Below are positions 54,388 through 64,000 of a DNA stretch of 64,000 nt, one piece after another. A program made the translations under genes and the position numbers. Numbering within the stretch: position 1 is the stretch's first letter; every line of letters starts with the position of its first letter. Origin of the DNA: Eudorina sp. 2006-703-Eu-15 (taxonomy: Eukaryota > Chlorophyta > Chlorophyceae > Chlamydomonadales > Volvocaceae); contig BDSI01000042.1 in assembly GCA_003117195.1 (NCBI GenBank), positions 136,986 through 200,985 on the forward strand, written 5' to 3'. The notes beneath the pieces are model-generated. The model saw only the letters and a program-made list of their open reading frames with translations, searched no databases and was not told the origin of the DNA.

Positions 54388-57300
54388 TTAGAGGTCGTCT
54401 GCACTGGCGCCGAACCCGCCGCCGTCGCCGCCGCCGCCGCCGCCGCCGCCGGCGCTGCTGCTCGCCACCGGCTCCTGCGCCACCGACGCACTTCCGGGCC
54501 GGGAGCCCTGCCTGCTCTGCCGCATACTGGCCCGGTTGGCCCGACCCGACAGCGAGCCCTGCAGCGGCATCGGCGCGTCCTGAAGGCTCGCCACCAGGGG
54601 CATCATAGGCAGCGGCGGAATGTCCCCAGGCCCCGCCTCCGCCGGCTCCGCCGCCGCCGCCGCCGCTGCCGCGCCGCCGTAGTCCAACGACGCCGACAGT
54701 TCCGCCGACCGCGCCGCCGCTGCCGCGGCCGCTGACGGCGCCGCCGGCGACGCCATCATCATGGCATCGTCATCCATGCTTATGCGCATGTTGAGCGAAC
54801 GGCTGTTGTTGGGGCGGAGGTGCACACGCACCGGCGGCCGGGCCCCGGCCTCCGCGCCGTCGCCGTCACCATCGGCGGCAGCGGCGGCGGCGGCGGCGGT
54901 GAACACCGCGCTCTCGTCCTCGTCGATGGCGGGAAGCCCGTCGTCGTCCGCGGCGGCGTACGACATCCTCGCGCAGCTGATCGCGTACGGCAGATTCTTG
55001 GGTCGGTTGGTTGGCGGACTTGTACGACCGCCGGAGGAGGATCCCGGCCGCTCCGAAGAAGACCCCGGCCGACCTAAAGATGAACCCCGGCGACTCGTCG
55101 ACGTCGCGTCGGCGCCCGCCCTCGGCGCCAGCTCCTCCGCGTCCATGCTGAGGGCCATATCCAGGCCGCGGCTGCCCGGCCGGAGGTGCACGCGCACCGG
55201 CGGCCGCGGCGCCGCCGCCGGCGGCGGCGGCGGCGCCGCCGCCGCGACCGTGCCAACACTCGGCGGCCGTGGTATCCGTGACGACCCACGGGACGCTCCC
55301 GTATCCGAGCTCCGCCCGCGTGACGGCGGCGGCTTGGGTCCCGACGGCGGCGTCGGAATCCGGGCGCCGGCAGCGGCGGCGGCGGCGGCGGGAGCGCCGC
55401 CGCCGCCACCGCGCGACGACGGCGGCGGCGACGGCGTTGCGGCGGCGACGGACTGGACCTCCCTGACGGTAGTACGGCTGGTTCGGTCCGGCGACACGAT
55501 GCCGCGTACGACCTCGTCCAGTTGCCGGTCGATCTCCCAGCCCGCCACCGTGAAACCGCCCCGTGGGACGGTGTCCACGTAGGCAGGCTCCAGGGACTGC
55601 AGTAGCGCCTCCAGCGCAAAGTCGATGAAATCGTTGTCGTCCTCGAATACCTGCAACTGATCCTCCGGCTGCTGCTGCTGCGGCGGCGGCGGCGGCACCT
55701 CCGCCGCCGCCGCCGCCTCCGGCTCCGGAACCGGCTCCCCCGCCTCCTCCGCGTCCTCGTCCTCCTGCTCCTCCTGCAGCACTGCCTGGTCCTCCGCCCC
55801 CGGCTCCTCCTCGATGGGCGGCGGCGGCGGCGGCGGCGGAAGCGTCTTGAACAAGTCCAGGTTGATCGCCTCCTGCTGCCCCTCCGCCTCCACCTCCGCC
55901 TCCGCCTCCGCCTCCTCCTCCTTCGACGCCTCCGACGCCTCCGTCAGCGCACCGGACGGCTCCCCCAGCACAGCCCGCCGCTCGTCCTCCTCCTTCTCCC
56001 GCCGAGGCGACGCTTCCGCCGCCGCCGCCGCCACCAGATCCGACTCCGTCGCCGCCGCAGCCACCGCGGGAGGCGTGATGGCCCGTACGGCAGGTGGCAC
56101 TTTCGACGTCACCGGCACCAGCGGCGGCGACAACGCCCGGATAATCTGCGCCGTGGTCATCGCGCCGTCGTCGTCGTCCGCCGCCGCCGCCGCCGCCGAG
56201 TCGTCCAGTCGGTTCCCCGGGCTGTGGCCGCCGAGGGAGGGCGCACTGGGGGAGGCGCGGGGACCCGACGGCTCCGAAGCCAGGCCCGCGGCCGATGCCG
56301 CGCTCGAGTCGCCGTTGAGTGTGTAGGCGGAGCCGCCGTCGGGCAGGGCCCTGCCGCAGTAGTGGGCCAGCACCTTGCGGGCCATGCGGATGCGGAGGGC
56401 GTCGGAGGAGAAGCGCTGGCCGCCTGGGGGGTAGGGGTAAGGGTGGGGCCGGGGGTTATAGGAAATTGGTAGACACTGGGGGTTGGGGGTGGGGTAGGGG
56501 TGTGAAATAGTGCGGGGACCACGCCCCACTCCGCCGCACCCTCCCCACCTTCAGCCAAACCCAAACCACCACTGCACGTTCCGGACGTGCCGCAGCACCC
56601 GCCGCATCCCCCGCCTCAACCACCGACCCAAAACACGTCCCCAACAATCATTGACGCCCGCCCTCCTGCAACCGTGGTACGACACCAGGACATTGCGCTC
56701 CGAAACTTCCCTCCAGCGTGAGGATCACAAGCACATTCAATGGCTGTGCCCGGGTTGGTTTCTGGGTTCGGCCTCCAAACACATCACCCCTCCCCCTTCG
56801 GGTTTATTTCTTTTTTCAATTTAACCCTCCCCCCCAGCCCCCCGCCCGCGCCCTCCCCCCCCCTCGCCGCGTACCTCTCCTCAGGTCGCACGTGGTGGCC
56901 TCCTCGATGGGGATGCCGTCCGGGGTGACCTCCGACAGGAAGGGGTCCTCCGCCGCCCGGGTGAAGGTGAGGCGGGTGCGCAGGAAGGGCAGCCCGTCCA
57001 GGAAGCCCACATCGGGCCCTATGGCGGCCAGGTAGTCGATGCCGTAGTAGATGAACGGCTCGCTGGGATTCACCTGGGAGCGCAGGAGGGGGGGGCGGGG
57101 CGGGGCGGTGGTGGGTGTGGTGGTGGTGGGTGTGGTGGTGGTGGTACAATAATGCTATATACGCGGTCCCCGTACTTCAGAGGCGATGTCGCGGTGGAGG
57201 TCTGACCACCGGCGGACGGCGGTTCCACCTCCGCAGGACCCTTCGCCGGATTGCGGATCTGGGGGGCTGCCGGATAAACGAGCTGACACGCTTCGCGCCC

Positions 57301-58810
57301 CCTAGACCCCTAGACCCCCCCCTAGACCCTCCCACCCCGCCCCGCTCCGCCCCGCCCCTGCAAGCCTGCATCCTATCCGCCACGCCCCCCGCGCGGCCCC
57401 CCCTGCTAGACCCCTGCGCCCCTCCCCTTACGTCAATACAGACAGCTAACCCGCCCCGCCGCCCCCTTCCCCCCCCTGCAGCCGCACCTTGCGCCTCCAC
57501 GCCGCTATCGCCTCGATGACATCCAGGGTGCGCTGCCTCAGTGTGCCCACCAGCCGGTAGAAGAGCCTCACCATGGGGTCCACCGGGGACAGCACCACCG
57601 GGGCGGACCCTCCGAAACCACTGTCCAGCTTGCCGCTGGCCACACGGAGCCGCTCCAACACATCCTCGCGGGCCTTGATGGCCTGAGGGGGGAGGGGAGG
57701 GAGAGGCGGAGGGAGGGGAGGGGAGGAGGGAGGGAGGGGCGGAGGGAGGGGAGGGGCGGAGGGAGGGAGGGGAGGGAGGGGAGGGAATAGTGAATATTGG
57801 AGAAATGGTTACTGGTGACAGGCGGCTGCCCCTGCGTCTGCCATGCAACTTTTTGTACAAATCTGTACGGACTTGTACAACCAATAGTTACGAACCCGGA
57901 CCGATGCCGTCCAGCATCATCTCCGGCCAAAGCCGTTCGGGCTCACCCGGATAACCGCCAGCTCCATTTCCAGGTTCCGGAGCGGGCCCTTCGCGGCTGC
58001 CGTACTGCTCGAAGCCCCTCCGTGCAATGACCGGGCCGAGCCCTCGGCCACAGGCGGCAGGCCCCGACCGCCGGCGGCGCCGCCGCGCGGCGGCAGCGGC
58101 GGGTGCCCCGCGGCGCCCCGCGGCGACGCGTGCTGGTGGTACGGCGCGTGGTCCGCGGCGGCGGCGCCTCCGCCGCTGCCGCTCCCCCACTCCTGCTGCT
58201 GCGGCAGCGACTCGTAATCCTGCGACGGCTGTTGCGACAGCGGTTCGCTGCCGGGGAGGCGTTGCTGCAGCTGTGACTGCGCGTAGCCACCCGCCATGGG
58301 CGGCAGCTGCGCCGGCAGGTTCCGTCGGTACGGCTCCGGCGGTCGGTGACTGGGCGGCAGCCCCGCGCCCATGTCGTCCACGGAGGAGGCGACGGCGCTG
58401 GAGCGAGACGGGCGGGCATTGCGGGTGAAGAAGTCCTTGACGGGTTCCTGGGCGTGGAAGATGGGGGCGTTGCCTTTGGGCTGCTGGCGGTGGTGAGGCA
58501 GGAGGCCGACGGCGGGGCCGGGCGCCCTGCCGCCGCCGGCGAGGGGTGGCAGCAGCCCGCTGCCGGCCGCGGAGCCGGTGTTGCTGCCGCGGGAGGAACC
58601 TCCGGCGCTTCCAACGCCGCCATTGCTACTGCCGCCAGCGAGGGGCGGCAGCCGAGGACTGGCAGCGGGCTTGCCAACGCTGGGCGGCGGAGGCTGTAGC
58701 ACTTTGCCGTACTTCCTCAACCAGTACTCCTCCTGTTTTCGCTGTTTGGAAATGAGGTATTCGTGCATGCGCTTGCTGGCCTCCAGCCCGCCGTCGGCTG
58801 CTGGCGCCAT
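54388..58810 (-). CDS. Unassigned 1097-residue protein with low-complexity tail
   Basis: Four exons: 58810-57947, 57682-57488, 57073-56875, 56423-54388. Phases agree at each GT-AG junction. The N-terminus is helical and charged (LEASKRMHEYLISKQRKQEEYWLRKYGKVL), followed by a Pro/Gly/Ala-rich region. Exons 2-3 and the start of exon 4 hold the only compact part, about 170 residues: AIKAREDVLERLRVASGKL, LSPVDPMVRLFYRLVGTL, LDVIEAIAAWRRK, PFIYYGIDYLAAIGPDVGFLD, LTFTRAAEDPFLSEVTPDG, SSDALRIRMARKVLAHYCG. The remaining 650 residues are Ala, Glu, Ser and Pro-rich, and a motif RPPVRVHLRP ... LDMALSMD / LNMRISMD occurs twice. I do not recognise the family. No signal peptide or membrane segment; probably a large cytoplasmic or ciliary-type scaffold, but that is a guess. 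Confidence 0.7.
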
Positions 58811-60257
58811 TTCTGCGCCAGCTTCTGTGGGGAGGAGGAAGGCTGGCAGTGGGGAGGAAGCGGAGAAGGCGGGGGCCAGTCTGATGCAGAGCTGTTCGGC
58901 GGACGAATATATAGAGATTAGAGGATGTTGATTCGTAGCAGTGATATAGCAGCATCACACGATGGTTTTCGTCTGGTGGGACACAGCGGACATGCATCGT
59001 GACTCCTTGGGCGTTCGGTCGCACAGCGGCCCCATGACGTTCTTGTACTATGCTTAAGACATCGAGTGTCGATAGAATTTGCGGCCTACCCGAGCTGCAC
59101 AGGTGTACGCGACCCACAGGAAGCCTCACCTGCAAAGCGCTACTAAACTAAGCTCCAAGGCCCAATACACGAAATGCTTACCAACGAATCTTTACTATAA
59201 AGCACTAAAAATACATACTGCGGCTCACGGAGGAAGAGCCCTTTGCCTTCAGTAACCCAGGGCCTCTCTTTGGCGCCGCGGGTTACACTTCATTAAACGA
59301 AAAAACTTTCCATAGTTCCTATAACATGTTACCCTGCTGGATCTAATTCCACGCGTCATCCTTCCGAACTGTTCTGCTTAGAGAATACGGGTACGGCTGT
59401 GCCGATTTAAGTGAAATCCGGACCACAACATCTAAAATTAGCCTTCCGTTTATGCCTAGTTAACTGTTTATTGATTAGGAGCCTGGTTGGTCTGTCACCC
59501 GTTGATGTCCAGGCGTTCCGGCAGTCGGCAAGCGGACATGTGCAGACCAGATGCATGTCATCGCTCAATGCCGTACCACACTTGAGTATTTGAGCTATTT
59601 TATGATCATTGTTGACGGGATTTGCATACCGTTGCCGGGAGCCGGTCATGCACTTTGGCACCAGTCCATCATCGTAGCAGCAAGTTATGTTAGAAATTCG
59701 CGCAATTGGCATGTCTTTAATGTTTCGACCATCGTGTAACACTGCAACGGGCCCACCCAACCAGCCAACGGTACTTAACCGTCGCATCCCTTCGAGCTTG
59801 GGGCCTTGGGCCACGCAGCATGGAATCATTGTGCTTGCCTAATAACTTGGTGTGGATTGATAACACTTCAGACCAAGCGATGAAGTCTGCACCTATCTTT
59901 CCAGTTCAGCAACGGCGTCAAGTCTATGTGGTGCCGCGGACTCCCGCCGAGTTTTCACAAGAGCTGGCATTGGCATATTCGCTTCTGATCAATTGCAAAA
60001 GACGTCCAGAGACTTGAGGCGTCGACCTACACACCTATCTGCTCGTCCTGAATGTTTTGAGAGCCGCCCGCCACACTCGCCGCTGACCGGCCGATCCCAG
60101 GCACCGCCGCCATGATGCCAGCCGGCCCTGTCACGTCACATCACATCACGTCTGCGGCGCTCGCACGCGCACCCTTTCTTGTAGCGACCGCTCCGCATGC
60201 CGCTGCCCATCACGCGAACCACTCGCACCACCACCGCTCCGGGCCCGCGCCGCGCCG
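58811..60257. other. No gene recognised between the 1097-residue gene and the glycoprotein gene
   Basis: This holds the divergent 5' flanks of both genes, lower in GC in its middle. A minus-strand frame of 140 codons (59829-59407, with CTCPLADCRNAW) is open but unsupported. Confidence 0.35.
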
Positions 60258-60264
60258 TATAAAA
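60258..60264 (+). promoter_or_regulatory. TATA box of the Pro-rich glycoprotein gene
   Basis: TATAAAA in a GC-rich context, 352 bases before the start codon at 60616. Transcription would begin near 60290, leaving a 5' UTR of about 325 bases. Confidence 0.5.
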
Positions 60265-60615
60265 GCCAGTCCACCACCCTTTGCATACGTCCAACCCCCC
60301 TCCCACGGCCTTCCCCGACCTGCCTGACTCCCGACAGCTCCGGTGACCAGAAGTGGTGCTCTGTGGCTGACGGAGGCCTCCGCGTCAGCCCTCCGCCCCC
60401 GCCTGTGCAGCGGGCTCACCGCGGTCAGCAGGCTTGCAACCACCTGATTCTTCGGAGGTGTACGGCCCTTGACCCCAGGGACTCTGTGTCGATCACCCTT
60501 TGTTCTGTGACTGCGACAACGTAGTTCTTATTGTAGGGAATTCACTTATCAGTGACCTCCGTCCGACTCGGTAAGGGTGTCCGCCCCCCTTACACCTTAC
60601 ACCCGGGGCCGATAG

Positions 60616-63600
60616 ATGCTGCGAGGTAGAGGACCCAGCGGCCGCTGCGGCGGGTCGCGGCCGCTGAGGGCCGGCCCCTCCTCTCCCTACTCCTCCTCCT
60701 CCCGGCTGCTGCGGGTGGCAGTCGCTGCGGTGCTGCTGCTGGCGGTGTCAGGTGAGGGACGGAAGAGGGCGAAGCGCACGCAGCCGCGCCCCATGGGTCG
60801 GCATCGGACGAAGGCACCAAGCTGTGCCCCCTCCCAACCCCCGACATGTGGACTTCCACTTCCGGCCCACGTGTCGCTGCCTTGCGGCCCTTCATGCCTG
60901 CCTGCCCGCCTGCCTGCCTGCCTGCCTGCCCCCCTGCCCCCCTGCTCGCCCGCCTGCCCGCCCTTCTTCTTATATGTGGGCGACAATCGATTCCGGTCGC
61001 ACGGGCTCTTCGACCCGCAACCCACGGCCCCACCTCACACCCTCCCCCCCTCCCCCCCAACCTCACCCAGGCACCCAGGCCCAAGAAGACGAGATCACCT
61101 CCATCGACGCCAACAGCCTGGCCGACCTGGGGCTGCCGGTGGCTGCCAGAGGGCGGCCGGGGCCCAGACCCGCCGTCGGTCCAACCTCCGTCTCCGCCGC
61201 CCCCGGCTCCGCACCGTCGTCCTCCCCATCCTCCTCCGGGTCCCCACTCGCCGACCGGAACCGCGCTGGCAGCGGGGCGGCAGTGGAGGGCAGCGGGCTG
61301 GACTTCGGTTCCGGTGCGCCCGGAGGAGGCGAGGTGGACAGCCTAAAAAATGGATGGAACGATTGGAACAAGAACGATTGGAACAAGAACGATTGGGACA
61401 AGAACAAGAACAAGTTTGTGAGACCGCCGCCGCCCCCGCCATCGCCGCCGCCGCCCCCGCCGTCGCAGCCGCCGCCATCGCCGTTCCCGCCGCCGCCCTC
61501 TGCACCGCCTCCGAGTGCTCCCCCTCCGCCGCCGCCATCACCACCGCCGCCATCGCCGCCGCCGCCGCCGCCGCCACCACCATCAATCCCTCCTTCTCCG
61601 CCGCCGCCGCTGCCGGCGTCTTCCGTGTTGTTACCTCCGCCGCCGCCGCCACCGTCACCAGCACCCCTTCCACCCTCACCGCCGCCGCCGCTGCCACCGT
61701 CGCCCCTGCCCCCATCCCCGTCGCCCCCGCCCCCGCCAATGCCGCCGCTCCCGTCGCCTCCACCGTCGCCGTCCCCACCGCCTCCGGGACGTCCCTCACC
61801 ACCGCCTCCGCGGGTCCCCAGTCCGCCTCCGCCTTCGCCACCCTCCCCTGCGCCACCATCCCCGTCACCGCCTTCGCCCCCGCAGCCCTCCCCGCCGCCA
61901 CCTTCACCGCCGCCGCCGTCGCCGCCGCCTCCATCTCCCGCGCCAGGGCTGCCACCACCCCCGCCGCCGTCGCCGCCACCCCCGCCACCCCCGCCCCCGT
62001 CACCCAACCCTTCACCGCCGCCGCCGTCCCCGCCGCCACCTTCGCCGCCGCCGCCGTCCCCGCCGCCACCCTCACCGCCGCCGCCGTCGCCGCCGCCACC
62101 TCCACCGCCGCCACCGTCCCCGCCGCCACCTCCACCGCCGCCACCCTCCCCGCCGCCTCCTCAACCGCCGCCGCCGTCCCCGCCGCCATCTCCTCCACCG
62201 CCACCATTCCCGCCGCCACCTTCACCGCCGCCACCCGGTCCACCACCGCCTCAGCCGCCGCCGCCATCACCACCGCCGCCACAACCGCCGCCACCCTCGC
62301 CGCCGCCGCCGTCGCCAACGCCACCGTCGCCGCCTCCACCCATTCCGCCGCCACCCTCACCACCGCCGCCCTCACCGCCGCCACCCTCACCTCCGCCACC
62401 GCCGCCGCCAGCTCCCCGTCCTCCGCCGCCTCCGTCACCGCCGCCTCCGTCGCCGCCGCCTCCGTCGCCGCCCCCGCCGGGGCCACCGCCGCCGTCACCT
62501 CCGCCCCCTCTCCCCGGCCCTCCGCCTCCGCGGCCGCCACCGCCGCCACCGCCATCTCCACCTCCGCCTTCGCCGCCTCCGCCACAGCCGCCGTTGCCTG
62601 CCCCGCCCTCGCCACCTCCGCCAGTCCCACCCCCGACCCCACGCCCGCCTTCTCCGACGCCACCCTCGCCCCCGCCGCCGTCGCCACCCCCGCCGCCGCC
62701 TCCTCTCCCACCCCGCCGCCTCCACCGTCACCCTCGCCACCGCCGCCGTCACCACGGCCGCCAAACCCGCCGCCGCCGCCGTCTCCCCTCCCACCCTCGC
62801 CGGCCCCGCCGCTTCCGCCGCCGCCGCGCCCACCCCCGCCCACCCCGCCCCCCGCGACGCCCCCGCCGCCCCCGCCGTCCTTCCCTCCGCCCCCGCCCTC
62901 GCCGCCACCACCGGTCCAGGTGTGTACTCGCAAACAGCAACAGCAACTGCGTGTGGGCCTGCAAAAAGTTACTCCCGGGATCTCCCAGGAGAGACCAATT
63001 GATCTGATATATTTTCGCAAAGTCAGGTTTTGAAGGGGCTCAGGCTCCCTTCCTCAGGCTTCAGCCCCTTCGTCACCAAACCAGCTCACGCTTTTGCCGT
63101 GGGAAGCACGCCCCTTCCCTCCTGTCCTGCTTGGTGTTGAAATCAAGTGATGAGAGTGAGGAGCGTGACTGCATGCAGCAGTGGACACCGCCGAAGGACC
63201 CACAGAGGGTGCCGGTTGTGGCCTTACGGTATCCTGTCGTCCGTGTGTCGCACGGACAAGACCTTGCGCGGCCATGCCCCGGCGGGGGGCCCCCTCTCGC
63301 CACCCTCTTGCCGGGGACGACCTCGCGCCGGTCCCCGTGGGAGGTGGGCTGGCGTCCAGGGGGGAGGGGGTCACGGAAGGGGGTCACGGAACCAAACGCT
63401 GTGTGCGCGTCATGGCCCTCCCTCCCCCCGTTTGGGGCGCTTCTGCAGAAGCCCCCGCCGCCTCCGCCACCACGGCCACCGCCGCCGCCGGCAGGTAAGC
63501 GTGCATCTTGTTTAGACGAAGGACAGGACAAGTCGATGCCAGCCCCCTTTATCGCGGCACAAAAGTAGATGCATGCCCATGAATAGTGATGGGTTTTAGG

Positions 63601-64000
63601 GAGGCTAAAACCCTCAAATCCACGCGGACGGCCTCTAGCGCCTCGGTGGCAGTCACGTGCCTGTACGGCATAAGTTCCGGACAAAACCCCAGGCTGTGTA
63701 TCCCGCGGGGAAGGGGAAGGGGGAGGGGGAGGGAGAGCCATAGAGCTGGCTACGTAGGCAGCGATCACCCGACACCGCGGCGCCCCCCGGTGGCTGGCTG
63801 GCTGGCACACACCTGCAATACACACACGTACTAACATTCACAAGCACATACACATGTACATGCACATGCACACACGTGCACATACACATGTCGACATCTA
63901 GTGATGCCGGTGCTTTTCTGAACACACAAACACGTGGTGCGGGCGGGCGGTTTTTTTCCGGCGGTTTTCGACACACGTGGTGCCGCCGACCCCACCCCGC
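60616..64000 (+). CDS. Hydroxyproline-rich extracellular glycoprotein (pherophorin/wall-protein type), continues off the right edge
   Basis: Exon 1 (60616-60751) codes for a signal peptide (SRLLRVAVAAVLLLAVSG). Exon 2 (61071-62919, phase-consistent start) gives a 110-residue mature head with Asp/Glu, Gly and Ser, a short repeat NDWNKNDWNKNDWDKNKNK, then about 500 residues of PPPPSPPP repeats. Such Ser-Hyp rods are heavily O-glycosylated and self-assemble in volvocine walls and matrix. Near 62700-62715 the Pro-rich frame moves by one base; the shifted frame stays PPPPSP-like to the donor at 62919, so an indel is more likely than a real end. A 46-bp exon (63447-63492, KPPPPPPPRPPPPPAG) keeps the repeat. 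The C-terminal globular domain expected for a pherophorin is not in the window. The head sequence does not match a known pherophorin N-domain by eye, so the family name is provisional. Confidence 0.7.
61430..62919 (+). repeat. Proline codon-rich low-complexity tract (CCG/CCA/TCG/CCC)
   Basis: Irregular SPPPP and PPSPPPP units with almost only CCN and TCN codons. All six frames are open across it, so frames on the opposite strand here are artefacts. Confidence 0.95.

Noticed and set aside
59407..59829. Minus-strand 140-codon frame with several Cys residues
   Set aside because: No recognisable domain, no exon context; kept only as a note in the intergenic entry.
61063..63020. Long minus-strand Gly/Ala-rich frames
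   Set aside because: Reverse reading of the Pro-codon tract of the glycoprotein gene.
1..64000. CRISPR arrays, bacterial operons, rRNA or tRNA genes
   Set aside because: Repeats here are coding minisatellites, microsatellites and transposons; no spaced identical repeats or structural RNA features were found.

Overview
The window looks like nuclear DNA of a volvocine green alga (Chlamydomonas/Volvox relatives). It is GC-rich. Genes have many short exons with GT-AG introns. Coding regions carry long Ala, Gly and Pro runs, and a Pro/Ser-rich wall or matrix glycoprotein lies at the right edge. The transposons are of volvocine character: a PHD-bearing Gypsy, a Dualen-like LINE, L1-like LINEs and a Helitron-like helicase. 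A TTTAGGG-type telomere-like motif is present, which fits the Volvox telomere type better than the TTTTAGGG of Chlamydomonas reinhardtii. The species cannot be named from this sequence.

Layout. 773-4600 (-): RFWD3-type RING/WD40 ubiquitin ligase, six exons. About 5787-8262 (-): truncated, frame-broken copy of the 3' part of a cytochrome P450 gene; the complete 12-exon gene is at 29642-35759 (-). Between the two P450 copies lie a 3'-truncated LINE (8263 to about 10925, -) with a papain-like protease domain and an APE endonuclease; a degenerate Gypsy LTR retrotransposon (about 10925-21760, +); a telomere-like palindrome (23684-23766); and a trypsin-like protease gene (24337-27159, -). About 36503-41424: a decayed Helitron-like helicase (-) with a GIY-YIG nuclease gene downstream of it and a 550-bp inverted duplication at its 5' side. 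42226-47490: two LINE 3' remnants, one flanked by 43-bp target-site duplications. 47901-48741 (+): secreted Cys-rich protein. 49729-53164 (+): chloroplast-type parvulin-rhodanese protein (STR12-like). 54388-58810 (-): unassigned 1097-residue protein. 60616 to the right edge (+): Pro-rich extracellular glycoprotein.

The most unusual object is the Gypsy element. Besides gag, protease, RT, RNase H and integrase, it carries a DNMT3-like fold lacking catalytic residues between RNase H and integrase, a PHD finger after the integrase, a small chromatin-reader-like segment, and a second Rossmann methyltransferase-like domain at the C-terminus. It also has an Ala-rich repeat and two hydrophobic segments between protease and RT. 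Its pol is split by a 236-bp hAT-type MITE whose removal, with one 8-bp duplication, exactly restores frame.

The host genes look intact: exon phases check out for RFWD3, P450, STR12, the Cys-rich gene and the 1097-residue gene. The transposon ORFs carry many single-base frameshifts, so they are decayed, or in places affected by assembly indels.
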